A DNA stretch of 64,000 nucleotides from Microbacterium gorillae (GCF_000826185.2 NZ_LN648875.1:988356-1052355), one strand, 5' to 3'; positions 7,300 to 16,369 are shown, numbered from the stretch's first letter. The notes: a model not told the origin generated them from the letters alone. A program made the numbers and translations.

Positions 7300-8508
7300 T
7301 CACCAGGCGACGGGCAATTCGTACAGGCCGAAGATCTTCGCGTCGGATTTGACCGCGATCTCGTCCGCCGGAACCGCGAGGCGGAGGGTCGGGATTCGCT
7401 CGAGCAGCTTCCGCAGCACGATCTGCAACTCCAGTCGGGCCAACGGCGCACCCATGCAGGTGTGGATGCCGTGCCCGAATGCGAGGTGTCCCTTCGACTC
7501 ACGCCTGATGTCGAACACGTTCGGGTCGCTGTCCGCGGACTTCGGATCGCGGTCGCCGGCATCGAGTGCGACCATGACCAGGTCGCCGGCGTCGATGACG
7601 GTGCCGTTCACCTCGAGCGGCTCCGTGAGCACCCGCGGCAGATTGCCGATGATGTTGAGGTACCGCAGCAGTTCCTCGACGGCCTGCGGCCAGAGGGACG
7701 GGTCCGCGTCCAGGAGCGCGCGCTGCTCCGGGTGCTCGAGCAGGGTGTACACGCCCAACGACAGCATGTTGCCCGTCGTCTCGTGACCGGCCATGAGCAG
7801 GAGCGTCGCCATGCCGCCGACCTCCACCGCCTCCAGCTCGCCGGAGCGCACGTGGGTGGCGAGCATGCTGATGAGGTCGTCGGACGGGTTCTCGACCTTC
7901 TCGACCGTGAGCCCCACCAGGTAGGTCATCACGGCGATGATCGCGTTCTGGACGTCCTCCATCGTGCTGTCCGACGCGAGCACCTTCACGGTCTCCTCCT
8001 GAAACCACTCGTGCTTGTCGTACGGCACCCCCAGCAGCTCGCAGATCACGAGCGACGGCAGGGGGAGCGCAAGCTTCTCGACGAGGTCGACCGGCTGCTC
8101 GCTCGCGAGCACATCGTCGATCAGGCGGTCGGCGATCCGCTCGATCACGGGGCGCAGCGTCTTGATGTGCCGCGGGGTGAACTCCTTGGCGAGCACGCGG
8201 CGCAGTTTCGTGTGCTGCGGCGCGTCCATCGCGAGGAAGAAGCCGGGCATGAGCCCCTCTTCCGATCCGTCGCCGCCGCGCGTCGGATCCGGGATGTTCT
8301 GCACGCTCGTGTTCGGGCTGTTGAGTACCGCTCGCACCTCGTCGTAGCCCGTGACGAGCCACGCGGGCGCGAAGCCCTTGAAGTTCACCCGCTCCGGGGC
8401 GCCATGCTGATCGACACCGGCGTAGTCCGCGGCCGGCGCGAACGGGTCGGTGCGGATGAACGGGAACGCCGCGACGTCCGCGAGAGGTTCGGTGGATACG
8501 CCCGTCAT
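7300..8508 (-). CDS. Cytochrome P450 monooxygenase
   Basis: 402-residue soluble bacterial P450. The haem-binding loop is FGHGIHTCMGAPLAR with the Cys ligand, the I-helix reads MAGHETTGN with the acid/Thr proton-relay pair, and the K-helix ExxR lies in EELLRYL. The ATG at 8508 has AAGGAGA upstream; the longer frame to 8580 is Arg-rich and implausible. It is the last gene of a seven-gene minus-strand run and likely hydroxylates an unactivated carbon early in the pathway. No ferredoxin gene is nearby; the flavodoxin and FAD reductase at 22299-23956 are the obvious redox partners (inference). Confidence 0.9.
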   Translation of the reverse strand: MTGVSTEPLADVAAFPFIRTDPFAPAADYAGVDQHGAPERVNFKGFAPAWLVTGYDEVRAVLNSPNTSVQNIPDPTRGGDGSEEGLMPGFFLAMDAPQHTKLRRVLAKEFTPRHIKTLRPVIERIADRLIDDVLASEQPVDLVEKLALPLPSLVICELLGVPYDKHEWFQEETVKVLASDSTMEDVQNAIIAVMTYLVGLTVEKVENPSDDLISMLATHVRSGELEAVEVGGMATLLLMAGHETTGNMLSLGVYTLLEHPEQRALLDADPSLWPQAVEELLRYLNIIGNLPRVLTEPLEVNGTVIDAGDLVMVALDAGDRDPKSADSDPNVFDIRRESKGHLAFGHGIHTCMGAPLARLELQIVLRKLLERIPTLRLAVPADEIAVKSDAKIFGLYELPVAW

Positions 8509-8607
8509 TGGTCTTCTCCTTCTCGTTTCGCGCGCCGCTTCATCGCGGCGTCTGCGGGGAAGGGAGTCCCCCGTTCCCACGCCGACCCTACCAAGGGAGC
8601 CACTGCC

Positions 8608-8616
8608 TGGCTAGAG
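8608..8616 (-). promoter_or_regulatory. CTAGAG-containing promoter element of the P450 gene
   Basis: TGGCTAGAG at 8608-8616 differs by one base from the TGACTAGAG found upstream of two other island genes. The 180-bp gap between the P450 start (8508) and the upstream SDR stop (8689) is long for this operon, so a separate P450 promoter is likely. Confidence 0.35.
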
Positions 8617-8688
8617 TCGGCATTCACATTTGTCCTGCGCTTGTGGCTGTGGGCACATGTTCTCTTCTCAACATGAAAGAGTCCAGAC

Positions 8689-9456
8689 TCACGGCACGAT
8701 GGCGGCTGCCGGACCTCCGCCGTCGACGATGAGGCGTTGCCCCGTGACGTAGGACATCGTTGCGTCCGCAAGCGCGACCACCGCGTCGGCGATGTCCTCC
8801 GGCCGGCACACCCGGCCGAACGGATAGCGGGCGTCGAGGTCGGCGGCCTGCCGACTGCCGGCCGAGGCGCGCACCAGTCGGTCGCCCATGTCCGTTGCGA
8901 CCAGACCCGGAGCGACGACGTTCACACGGATCCCGTGTACCCGTTCCTCGAGCGCGAGCACGCGGGCGACCGCATCGAGCGCGGTCTTCGACACGGCGTA
9001 CGGGCCACTGCCCGCCGGCTGGGTGTCGCTCACCGTGCTGCCGACGAAGACGAAGGATCCCGAACCCGCCGCGCGCATCGCCGGCAGGACGGTCGCCGCG
9101 AGCTCGACGTTCGACAGGACGGAGACGGCGAACAATCGCTCGTACTCGCCGCGCGCACTGTCGGTGACACTCTGTCCGCGCGATGCCTGCCCGGCGTTGC
9201 CGACGACCACGTCGGGCGTCCCGACCCGTTCGAGTGCGCGCTCGCCGAGACGTCGCGCCTCACCTTCGACGGCCAGGTCGGCGGCGACGGCCGTCACCGA
9301 GCGCCCCGACGAGGAGGACAGCGAACGCGCGAGCTCTTCGGCGGCCGCCACTTCCCTCCGGTAGGAGAACACGACGTCGTACCCCTGCCCGGCGAGGCGC
9401 TCGACGATCGCGCGTCCGACACCCCGCGAGCCGCCCGTGACGATCGCCGCGCTCAT
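8689..9456 (-). CDS. Short-chain dehydrogenase/reductase
   Basis: 255-residue classical SDR with cofactor motif TGGSRGVGRA, NAG motif (VVVGNAGQA), catalytic Ser in FVGSTVSD and the Tyr/Lys pair in GPYAVSKTAL. The Arg-rich SYRRE after strand 2 suggests NADP use. Its ATG at 9456 overlaps the stop of the upstream acyl-CoA dehydrogenase by 4 bp, so the two are translationally coupled. The likely role is oxidation or reduction of a hydroxy/keto acyl-CoA or a ring alcohol; the substrate cannot be read from the sequence. Confidence 0.85.
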   Translation of the reverse strand: MSAAIVTGGSRGVGRAIVERLAGQGYDVVFSYRREVAAAEELARSLSSSSGRSVTAVAADLAVEGEARRLGERALERVGTPDVVVGNAGQASRGQSVTDSARGEYERLFAVSVLSNVELAATVLPAMRAAGSGSFVFVGSTVSDTQPAGSGPYAVSKTALDAVARVLALEERVHGIRVNVVAPGLVATDMGDRLVRASAGSRQAADLDARYPFGRVCRPEDIADAVVALADATMSYVTGQRLIVDGGGPAAAIVP

Positions 9457-10604
9457 GCCGGAACGCTCCGAGTGAGGTCACGTCCGACGATGTCGAGCAT
9501 GATCGCCGACGCCCCACCGTAGATGCGCTGGATCCGCGCGTCCCGCCACATCCGGGAGATGGGGTACTCGTCCATGTAGCCGTATCCGCCGAACAGCTGG
9601 AGCGCCTCGTCGAGCACGCGCCCCTCCAACTCGGTCGCCCAGTACTTCGCGCCCGCAGCCTCGGCGGCGCTGAGCTCGCCCGCATTGAGGGCGAGGATGC
9701 AGCGGTCCACGTGACTTCCGGCCACTTCGACGGCGGTGTGGAGTTCGGCGAGCGTGTGCCGCACGACCTGATGCTCAGCGAGCGGCTTGCCGAACGTCGT
9801 CCGTGTCGTCGCGTGTTCCACGGCCAGCGCGAGCCCGCGCCGCGCCGACGCGACGGCGTTGACGGCGATCGACAGGCGCTCCCGCGGCAGGTTTCGCTTG
9901 ACGATGTCGAAAGCGCGCCCGCGCTCGCCGATGATGTTCGCGACGGGGACGCGGCAGTCCGAGAAGGCGAGCTCGGCGGTGTCCTGCGCCATCCGCCCGG
10001 CCTTGACGAGCGGCGTGCCGCGCGTGAAGCCCGGCGTGCCGCCCTCCACGGCGACGAGCGTGAGACCGCGCCCATCGCCCTCTCCGGTGCGGACGAGGGC
10101 GATCACGAGGTCGGCTTGCGACCCGTTCGTGATGAAGGTCTTGGACCCATCGATCACGACCTCGTCGCCCTCGATCCGGCCCTTGGTCTGGATTGCCGCC
10201 AGGTCGGATCCGGCACCGGGTTCCGTCATCGCGATCGCGGTGACGGTCGTGCCCTCGACGAAGCCGGGGAGCCAGCGCTCCTGCTGCTCTTCGGTCGCGT
10301 ACTCCACGAGGTAGGGCGCCACGATGTCGTTGTGGAGCGAGAAGTTGTCGCCGGCCATGCCGGACAGCGCAGTCTCCTCGACGACCACGGCGTTGTAGCG
10401 GAAATCGGCGATGCCGAGTCCGCCGAATCGTTCGGGAGCCTCGAAGCCGAGGAACCCGAGGGCTCCGGCCTTCGGCCAGAACGTCCGGTCTACGACATGT
10501 TCCGCCTCCCACTCCCGCGCGTGCGGGACGGCCTCCACATCGAGGAACCGCCGGAACGACCGCCGGAACTCCTCGTGCTCCTCTTCGAAGATCTCTCTGT
10601 TCAC
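9453..10604 (-). CDS. Acyl-CoA dehydrogenase
   Basis: 383-residue FAD-dependent acyl-CoA dehydrogenase. The flavin/substrate signature is MTEPGAGSDLA, and the C-terminal core includes LFGGYGYMDEYPI. At the position of the MCAD catalytic Glu (YEG) it has YGG, and a Glu occurs in the preceding helix (LPRERLS), the arrangement of the LCAD/isovaleryl-CoA group (inference). The start is a GTG at 10604, ten bases after the preceding SDR's stop. It shares length, start motif (EHEEFR) and layout with the acyl-CoA dehydrogenase at 14111-15262. Confidence 0.88.
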   Translation of the reverse strand: MNREIFEEEHEEFRRSFRRFLDVEAVPHAREWEAEHVVDRTFWPKAGALGFLGFEAPERFGGLGIADFRYNAVVVEETALSGMAGDNFSLHNDIVAPYLVEYATEEQQERWLPGFVEGTTVTAIAMTEPGAGSDLAAIQTKGRIEGDEVVIDGSKTFITNGSQADLVIALVRTGEGDGRGLTLVAVEGGTPGFTRGTPLVKAGRMAQDTAELAFSDCRVPVANIIGERGRAFDIVKRNLPRERLSIAVNAVASARRGLALAVEHATTRTTFGKPLAEHQVVRHTLAELHTAVEVAGSHVDRCILALNAGELSAAEAAGAKYWATELEGRVLDEALQLFGGYGYMDEYPISRMWRDARIQRIYGGASAIMLDIVGRDLTRSVPA

Positions 10605-10613
10605 GATGCGCCC

Positions 10614-11378
10614 TCAGCCCAGACGCGTCGCCGCGTCGAGTCGGACGATCTCGCCGTTGAGGAGCGTGACCTCCATGAAGCACTTCACGAGCGTGGCGAA
10701 GTCAGCGGCGGTGCCGAGGCGCTTCGGGAACGTGTGGATATCGAGCAGCTTCTCGCGCCGCTCCGGATCGGTGCCGGCGAGCATGCCGGTGTCCATGATC
10801 GACGGCGCAACGGTCATCACGCGCACGCCGAGCACGGCGAGGTCGCGCGCGAGCTGGAGAGTGAGCGCGGCGAGCGCGCCCTTCGAGGCCGTGTACGCGG
10901 CCTGGCCGACTTGACCCTCGAGCCCGGCGGCCGACGAGACGTTGACGATGAGACCGCGTTCGCCGTCCTCGCCGGGCTCGTTCGCGCTCATCACGCGCGC
11001 CGCGTGCCGCACGACGTCGAATGCGCCGGTGAGGTTGATATCGAGCGTCTTCGCGAACGTGTCGAGCGGGAACATCTCCCCCCTGCGGTTCACGACGCGC
11101 GCGGCCGGGCTCACCCCGGCGCTGTTGACCGCGAGCGTGATGCCGCCGAAGCGGTCGACGGCGGCGGCGAAGCCGGCCTCGACCTGGTCCGGATCGCTCA
11201 CGTCAACGGGGACGAACAGCGCGTTCTCCCCCAGCTCGGCGGCGACGGCCGCACCGTCGCTGCTCGCGAGGTCGGCGATGACGACCCGTCCGCCACCGGC
11301 GATCACCATCTCCGCCACGCCGCGTCCAAGGCCGCTCGCGCCGCCCGTGACGAAGGCGATCGTGCCCTTCACCTGCAT
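10614..11378 (-). CDS. 3-hydroxyacyl-CoA dehydrogenase, HSD10-type SDR
   Basis: 254-residue SDR resembling 3-hydroxyacyl-CoA dehydrogenase type 2 (17beta-HSD10). It shows TGGASGLGRG, the acidic IADLAS after strand 2 (NAD preference), catalytic Ser in NVSSAAGLEG and YTASK. The segment LTLQLARDLAVLGVRVMTVAPS is typical of the family. The ATG at 11378 has a GGAG-type ribosome site in the 28-bp gap after the crotonase stop. Context in a beta-oxidation operon fits the third step of the cycle. Confidence 0.83.
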   Translation of the reverse strand: MQVKGTIAFVTGGASGLGRGVAEMVIAGGGRVVIADLASSDGAAVAAELGENALFVPVDVSDPDQVEAGFAAAVDRFGGITLAVNSAGVSPAARVVNRRGEMFPLDTFAKTLDINLTGAFDVVRHAARVMSANEPGEDGERGLIVNVSSAAGLEGQVGQAAYTASKGALAALTLQLARDLAVLGVRVMTVAPSIMDTGMLAGTDPERREKLLDIHTFPKRLGTAADFATLVKCFMEVTLLNGEIVRLDAATRLG

Positions 11379-11406
11379 GATGTCTCCTTCTCGGCCCCCC
11401 GGGCCG

Positions 11407-12144
11407 TCACTTGTCCAGAAATGCCCGCAGCCCGGCGACGGTGGCCGGGTCGGCGAGGAGGTCGGCGAACAGCTCGCGCTCGAGCGCGAGTCCGGCGTCG
11501 AGGTCACCCACGTACCTCGTGGCGCGCGTCGCCGCGTGCACGGCGGCCGGCGCGTAGCCGTCGATGCGCGCCGCCATCGCCTCCGCCGCGAGCACGGGGT
11601 CGTCGCCGATCATGTTGACCAGCCCCGCGGCGTGCGCCTCGGACGCCGGAACGAGGCGGCCCGTGAGCACCCACTCCCGGGCGATGCCACGCGGGATCCG
11701 CCGCGGCAGACGCTGGGTCCCCCCGGCTCCGGGAATCAGCCCGAGCCTGACCTCGGGCACGCCGAACCGGGAGCGCGGCGATGCGATCACGATGTCGCAG
11801 CACAGCAGGACTTCCAAGCCGCCACCGGCCGCGACGCCGTCGACGGCGGCGTTCACCGGCACCGGCAGCGCGTCCAGGTCGGCGAAGACCCGGTCCGTCA
11901 GGCTGAGGTGACGCTCGACCGCGGCCGCGTCGCCGACCACGGCGAGCAGTTCGCGGATGTCGCCGCCGGCGAGGAAGCTGGAACCGGTCGCCGCGGTGAG
12001 GACCAGGACGCGCGCATCGGACGCGGCGACGCGCGCGATCGCGACGGCCAGTTCGCCGAGCACGGCCGCGCTGAGCGCGTTGACCGGCGGGTTGTCGATG
12101 TGCAGTCGGGCGACGGACCCCAGCTCGAGCGCGACGTGGCTCAC
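11407..12144 (-). CDS. Enoyl-CoA hydratase (crotonase)
   Basis: 245-residue crotonase-fold hydratase. Both catalytic glutamates known from rat enoyl-CoA hydratase are present: Glu in AAGGGLEVLL and Glu in FGVPEVRLG; the oxyanion-hole segment is FLAGGDI. It starts with GTG at 12144, overlapping the monooxygenase stop (GTGA). A much longer in-frame reading to 12948 overlaps the BVMO gene and is a shadow. Of the three crotonases in this window this is the only one with the full hydratase pair. Confidence 0.87.
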   Translation of the reverse strand: MSHVALELGSVARLHIDNPPVNALSAAVLGELAVAIARVAASDARVLVLTAATGSSFLAGGDIRELLAVVGDAAAVERHLSLTDRVFADLDALPVPVNAAVDGVAAGGGLEVLLCCDIVIASPRSRFGVPEVRLGLIPGAGGTQRLPRRIPRGIAREWVLTGRLVPASEAHAAGLVNMIGDDPVLAAEAMAARIDGYAPAAVHAATRATRYVGDLDAGLALERELFADLLADPATVAGLRAFLDK

Positions 12145-14060
12145 GAGGCGTCCGCCTCTCCCACGACGAACGCGGCGCGGTCGCCATCGTGCAACCGCCG
12201 CCAGTACTCGGGCACGCGCCACGGCGAATTCGTCACGACGCGCCCGGCTGCGTTGCGATAGTAGTTCTTCACTCCCTCGACGCCGTACGCCATCCGCGCG
12301 TTCGCCGCGTCGAGCTCGACGTTGTACTGCTCGCACACCTCCGGCCGGACCTCGATCCAGGCGAGGTCCTGCGCGACGAGGTCCGTGATGAGGTCGACGA
12401 TGTAGTGCGCCTGCGCCTCGCCGATCGTGAAGTAGCTGCCGCCGGGCGGATTCGCGTTCGGTCCGAACATGGCGAACATGTTCGGGAAGCCGGGCGTCGT
12501 GACGCCGAGGTAGGCCCGCGCGTCCTCGGGGTCCCACTGGTCGGTGGCGCGGCCCACGACCGTCATCGGAGCGAGCATCCTCTGCTGCTCGAACCCCGTG
12601 CACAGCACGACGACATCCACGTCGACGCGACGGCCGTCGGTCGTGATGATCCCGTCCGTCGTGAACTCCGCGATCCCCGCCCGAACCAACTCGACGTGCG
12701 GCTGCTGGAGGGTCCGGAACCACCCGTTGTCGATCAACAGCCGCTTTCCCATCACCGGATAGTCCGGAGTGACGAGCGGAATGAGGTCGGGGCGGTCCGC
12801 GAGCTGCGCGTGCAGGTAGCCGAGCAGAAGCGACCGGAAGGCCTGGTTGGTCCCGCTGACGGAGCCCGTCGACCGATCCCAATCCGCGTCGACGACCTGC
12901 AGCGGATAGAGGCGATCGGTGTACAGCCAGTAGAGCTGCGCGCGCCACCAGTGTCGGTAGAACGGCACGTTGTCACACAGCCACGCGTCAGCCTCCTCAG
13001 GCCGACCGAAGTACTCCGAGTGCGGCAGCACCCACTGCGGCGTGCGCTGCAGGACGGTCAGCTCGGCGACGTCGTCGGCGATCGCACACACCAACTGCAT
13101 CGACGTCGCCCCACTGCCGAGGACCGCCACCCGCTTGCCCGTGAGGTCCAGATCGTCCTGCCACTGGGCGGAGTGCACGACAGGACCACGGAACAGCTCG
13201 CGGCCGGGGAACGCCGGGATCTGCGGACGATTGTGGATCCCCACCGCACTGATCACGGCGTTCGCGCGATGCTCACGCGTGCCGGCCTCGTCGATGATCG
13301 TCAACACCCACTCCGCGGCGTCCTCGTCCCAGCGCATCCCGGCGACCTCGGTACTCAGTCGCACGTCCGCGAGCAGGTCGCGGTCTCGGGCGAACGCGCC
13401 GAGGTATTCCTTGAGTTCGGGCTGCCGAGTGAAGTTCTCGGGCCAGTTGTGCGGTGCGTACGAGACGGAATAGAAGTCACTCGGGATGTCGACGCGGACA
13501 CCCGGGTAGCTGTTCTCCCACCACGTGCCCCCGACACCGTCGTTCTTCTCGAAGACCGTGCACGGCACACCGGCCGCCCGGAGTCGGTCGAGCGCCAGCA
13601 GGCCCGAGACGCCCGCACCGATCACGGCCACGGAGAACCCCGACGTCCGGGCGGCGACCGCCGCCCGGACGTCGGGTACGGGGTGGCGGGCGAAACCGCT
13701 CTGCTCGGCCACGAGCGGAGCGACGTCGTCCGGGACGTCCTCGCCGACGAGAGTGTTCATGATGCGGTGCACGAGCGCGTCATCGGGCGCGGAGATGACC
13801 GGGGCCGTCCCCGCGTAGTACGCGCGCAACGCGGCCGCGGCGGCGGCACGCACCTCCCCCTGCACGACGGGATCGAGCCGTCCGTCGCGCGGGGTCTCGT
13901 AGCCGCGGGAGCGCGCCGGACGGTAGCGGTCCGTCAACCAGCGCTCATCGCCGGTGAGCTGCACGAGCACGCCCAGCAGCGCGGGGATCCGCGCCCGGGA
14001 CAGCGCGTCATCCAGCGCCGCGTCATCCACCGAGTCGGTCCGGGGTGAGGTCATGGTCAT
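12141..14060 (-). CDS. Baeyer-Villiger monooxygenase, HAPMO-like
   Basis: 639-residue flavoprotein that inserts oxygen next to a ketone to give an ester or lactone. The FAD motif GAGVSGLLALD begins near residue 144, the BVMO fingerprint is FRGPVVHSAQW, and the NADPH motif is GSGATS. The ~140-residue helical N-terminal extension and total length match 4-hydroxyacetophenone monooxygenase (HapE, ~640 residues) better than cyclohexanone monooxygenase. Start choice: ATG at 14060 or 14054, the latter better spaced from AGGAG; a GTG at 14114 overlapping the upstream stop is also possible. It lies in an operon with beta-oxidation genes. Confidence 0.87.
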   Translation of the reverse strand: MTMTSPRTDSVDDAALDDALSRARIPALLGVLVQLTGDERWLTDRYRPARSRGYETPRDGRLDPVVQGEVRAAAAAALRAYYAGTAPVISAPDDALVHRIMNTLVGEDVPDDVAPLVAEQSGFARHPVPDVRAAVAARTSGFSVAVIGAGVSGLLALDRLRAAGVPCTVFEKNDGVGGTWWENSYPGVRVDIPSDFYSVSYAPHNWPENFTRQPELKEYLGAFARDRDLLADVRLSTEVAGMRWDEDAAEWVLTIIDEAGTREHRANAVISAVGIHNRPQIPAFPGRELFRGPVVHSAQWQDDLDLTGKRVAVLGSGATSMQLVCAIADDVAELTVLQRTPQWVLPHSEYFGRPEEADAWLCDNVPFYRHWWRAQLYWLYTDRLYPLQVVDADWDRSTGSVSGTNQAFRSLLLGYLHAQLADRPDLIPLVTPDYPVMGKRLLIDNGWFRTLQQPHVELVRAGIAEFTTDGIITTDGRRVDVDVVVLCTGFEQQRMLAPMTVVGRATDQWDPEDARAYLGVTTPGFPNMFAMFGPNANPPGGSYFTIGEAQAHYIVDLITDLVAQDLAWIEVRPEVCEQYNVELDAANARMAYGVEGVKNYYRNAAGRVVTNSPWRVPEYWRRLHDGDRAAFVVGEADAS

Positions 14061-14110
14061 GGTCTCCTGCGTGGGATCGAACGGCGCGTGCCGCGCTCCG
14101 GCGACGGCGC

Positions 14111-15262
14111 TCACAGCCCCATCCCCTTCGCCACGACCTGCTTCAGGATCTCGGTCGTGCCCCCGTAGATCCGGGTGATCCGGGAGTCGATGAAGGCCTT
14201 GGCGATCGGATATTCGCTCATGTAGCCGTAGCCGCCGAATAACTGCAGGCAGCGGTCGACGGTGCGCCCCTGCAGTTCGGACGCCCACCATTTCGCCTCG
14301 GCCGCCTCGGCCGCGGAGAGTTCACCGGCGAGGTGTGCGCGGATGCAGTCGTCGATGAACGACTGGGTCACGTCGACTTCCGTCTGCAGTTCCGCCAGTT
14401 GGAACCGCGAGTTCTGGAATTGTCCGATCGGACGACCGAACGCCGTGCGCTCTCGGACGTACTCGACCGTCCCGACGACCGCCTGACGAGCAACCGCGAG
14501 TGCCTCGATGGCGATACCGAGCCGTTCCTGCGCCAGCTTCGCGGTGAGGCTGCGAAACCCGCCGCCGATCTCTCCCAGCGTGTTCGCGACCGGGACGCGC
14601 ACCTGGTCGAAGAACAGTTCTGCGGTGTCCTGCGCGTGCAGCCCCAGCTTGTGCAGAGGCGTGCCGCGCGTGAAGCCGGGCATGTCCCGTTCGATCACGA
14701 TGAGGGTGAGCCCGCCGTGCGCGTCACCCGCATCGGTGCGAACCGCGGTGACGACGAGGTCGGCGTTGATGCCGTTCGAGATGAAGGTCTTGCTCCCCGT
14801 CACGATCCAGTCGTCGCCGTCGCGCTCCGCCGTCGTGCGGATGCCGGCGAGGTCGGAACCGGCACCCGGCTCCGTCATCGCCACCGCGGTGATCAACTCG
14901 CCCGCGGCGAGACCGGGGAACCAGCGGGCGCGCTGGGCGTCGTCGGCGAGGGCCAGGAAGTAGGGCAGAACGATGTCGTTGTGCGTCGCGATGCCGAGCG
15001 CGGCGCCGGCGACTCCGGACGCGCCGATCTCTTCGGCGATCACCGCGTTGTAGCGGAAGTCGTCCAGCCCCAGGCCGCCGTACTCCTCCGGCACCGCGAA
15101 GCCGACGAAGCCCGCCTCTGCGGCGCGAGCGAACAGCTCGCGCGGCACGCCCTTGGCTGCTTCCCACTCGTCGAGATGCGGGGTCAGTTCGCGATCGACG
15201 AAGCCGCGGAACGCCTGCCGGAACTCCTCGTGCTCAACGTCGTAGACGCGCCGGCGAATCAT
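14111..15262 (-). CDS. Acyl-CoA dehydrogenase
   Basis: 383-residue acyl-CoA dehydrogenase with signature MTEPGAGSDLAG, the QDTAELFFD substrate loop and C-terminal LFGGYGYMSEYPI. Again the MCAD-type Glu position is YGG and a helix Glu (LAQERLG) is the likely base (inference). The ATG at 15262 has AAGGG upstream; an upstream frame to 15325 lacks such a site. It is the first gene of the operon running to 7300. ATG-distal genes follow with overlaps or short gaps. Confidence 0.88.
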   Translation of the reverse strand: MIRRRVYDVEHEEFRQAFRGFVDRELTPHLDEWEAAKGVPRELFARAAEAGFVGFAVPEEYGGLGLDDFRYNAVIAEEIGASGVAGAALGIATHNDIVLPYFLALADDAQRARWFPGLAAGELITAVAMTEPGAGSDLAGIRTTAERDGDDWIVTGSKTFISNGINADLVVTAVRTDAGDAHGGLTLIVIERDMPGFTRGTPLHKLGLHAQDTAELFFDQVRVPVANTLGEIGGGFRSLTAKLAQERLGIAIEALAVARQAVVGTVEYVRERTAFGRPIGQFQNSRFQLAELQTEVDVTQSFIDDCIRAHLAGELSAAEAAEAKWWASELQGRTVDRCLQLFGGYGYMSEYPIAKAFIDSRITRIYGGTTEILKQVVAKGMGL

Positions 15263-15371
15263 GCCGTGCCCTTCGGCGAGCGATACCGCCCTGCTGCTCG
15301 ATGCATTTCCGACTCCATCGTCCATTCGTGCGACCCGTTCGCCGATGTCCGACGGGTGCGCATTAAGTGAA

Positions 15372-15385
15372 CACTAGTTCTAGTG
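15372..15385. promoter_or_regulatory. Inverted repeat CACTAG-tt-CTAGTG in a divergent promoter region
   Basis: The 14-bp element is a perfect inverted repeat of 6-bp arms with a 2-bp spacer, in the gap between the divergent acyl-CoA dehydrogenase operon (15262, minus) and the esterase (15479, plus). The surrounding bases are AT-rich for this genome. It is a good candidate operator for a TetR-type regulator such as the double-domain protein at 29262-30434. Confidence 0.45.
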
Positions 15386-15478
15386 CATACAACGTGTCAA
15401 TCTAGATAGAATCGGCGTTGGATGATTCTGGCGTTAACCGGAAATCTGACCGTGAAGCTGAGAAAGCACGAGGATGCG

Positions 15479-16369
15479 ATGACAAGGTCACCCGAGGTCG
15501 AACGGGCCGAAGAACTCTTCCGCACCGTCTTCCCGCCGCGCCCGGAGGAGACCACGGCGCGCTTCCGGGAGCGCTACGACCGCATGCTGGACGGCTTCCC
15601 GATCGACGACGCACTTCCACCCGCCGAGCTCGACCTCGGCGATGTCCGCACCGTGGCGGTCGGATCGGCCGATGGCCCGGTCGTGGTCTGGCTGCACGGC
15701 GGTGGGTACGTCATCGGTAGCCCAGAGGCGTATCTGCGCCACGCACAGGCGATCGCTCGTGCGATCGACGGGCTGGTCATCCTCCCCGACTACCGACTCG
15801 CACCGGAGCACCGCCACCCCGCCGCGGTGGACGACGCCGAGGCCGTCGTACGCGCGGCGATCGAACGCTGGGGAGCTGCGCGGGTGGTCGTCGCCGGCGA
15901 TTCCGCGGGTGGCGCGCTCGCGTTGGCGTCACTGCTTCGTCTTCGGGCGACCGGCGCGCGACTCCCCGCCGCAGCCGTGCTCTACTCGCCCCTCGCCGAC
16001 CTCACCGGAACCGCGTCCTCCCTGCAGCGGGTCACGGACGACCCGGCGGTCGACGCGCGCTCCATCGCGATGGTGCGCCGGTTCTATCTCGGCGACGTCG
16101 CACCCGACCACCCCGAGGTCTCCCCCGCACTCACGGATCTCTCCGGACTTCCGCCGACCCTCGTGGTCGTGGGCGGCCACGAGGCACTCCTCGATGACGC
16201 GGTGACGACGACGCGCGCTCTCGCGGTCGGCGGCGGCGCGGTCCGCCTGGAGGTCGCACCGGACATGTGCCACGTCTACCCGCTCTTCGCGGCTTTCCTC
16301 CCCGAGGCACAGCGCGCGCTGGAGCTGACCGGCACGTTCGTCCGGGAGCACACCGCACCCGCATCCTGA
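15479..16369 (+). CDS. HSL-type alpha/beta hydrolase (esterase or lactonase)
   Basis: 296-residue alpha/beta hydrolase of the hormone-sensitive-lipase family. The oxyanion motif is LHGGGYVIG, the nucleophile Ser lies in GDSAGGA, and the catalytic His is in MCHVYPLF near the C-terminus. I start at the ATG at 15479 because GAGG lies five bases upstream; a frame from 15422 adds 19 unlikely residues. Members include the monoterpene epsilon-lactone hydrolase of Rhodococcus, so hydrolysis of the BVMO product is a reasonable role. It stands alone, divergent from the large operon. Confidence 0.85.
   Translation: MTRSPEVERAEELFRTVFPPRPEETTARFRERYDRMLDGFPIDDALPPAELDLGDVRTVAVGSADGPVVVWLHGGGYVIGSPEAYLRHAQAIARAIDGLVILPDYRLAPEHRHPAAVDDAEAVVRAAIERWGAARVVVAGDSAGGALALASLLRLRATGARLPAAAVLYSPLADLTGTASSLQRVTDDPAVDARSIAMVRRFYLGDVAPDHPEVSPALTDLSGLPPTLVVVGGHEALLDDAVTTTRALAVGGGAVRLEVAPDMCHVYPLFAAFLPEAQRALELTGTFVREHTAPAS

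Noticed and set aside
5179-8508. Sterol side-chain (igr) degradation operon
   Set aside because: Thiolase, MaoC and P450 genes resemble it, but no DUF35 protein, ring-degradation (hsa/kstD) genes or KstR-type sites were seen.
9711-11618. 635-residue plus-strand open frame
   Set aside because: It lies antisense to the acyl-CoA dehydrogenase and SDR genes, is Arg/Glu/Asp-rich with no domain, and arises from high GC codon bias.
11407-12948. Crotonase extended to 513 residues
   Set aside because: The extension is Arg-rich, overlaps the monooxygenase, and a GTGA start/stop overlap marks the true start at 12144.
12189-14048. 619-residue plus-strand open frame
   Set aside because: Antisense shadow of the HAPMO-like monooxygenase; composition is low-complexity and no motif is visible.
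15372-15385. KstR-type sterol operator
   Set aside because: The CACTAG-tt-CTAGTG repeat does not match the AACnnGTT core of KstR sites as I know it.
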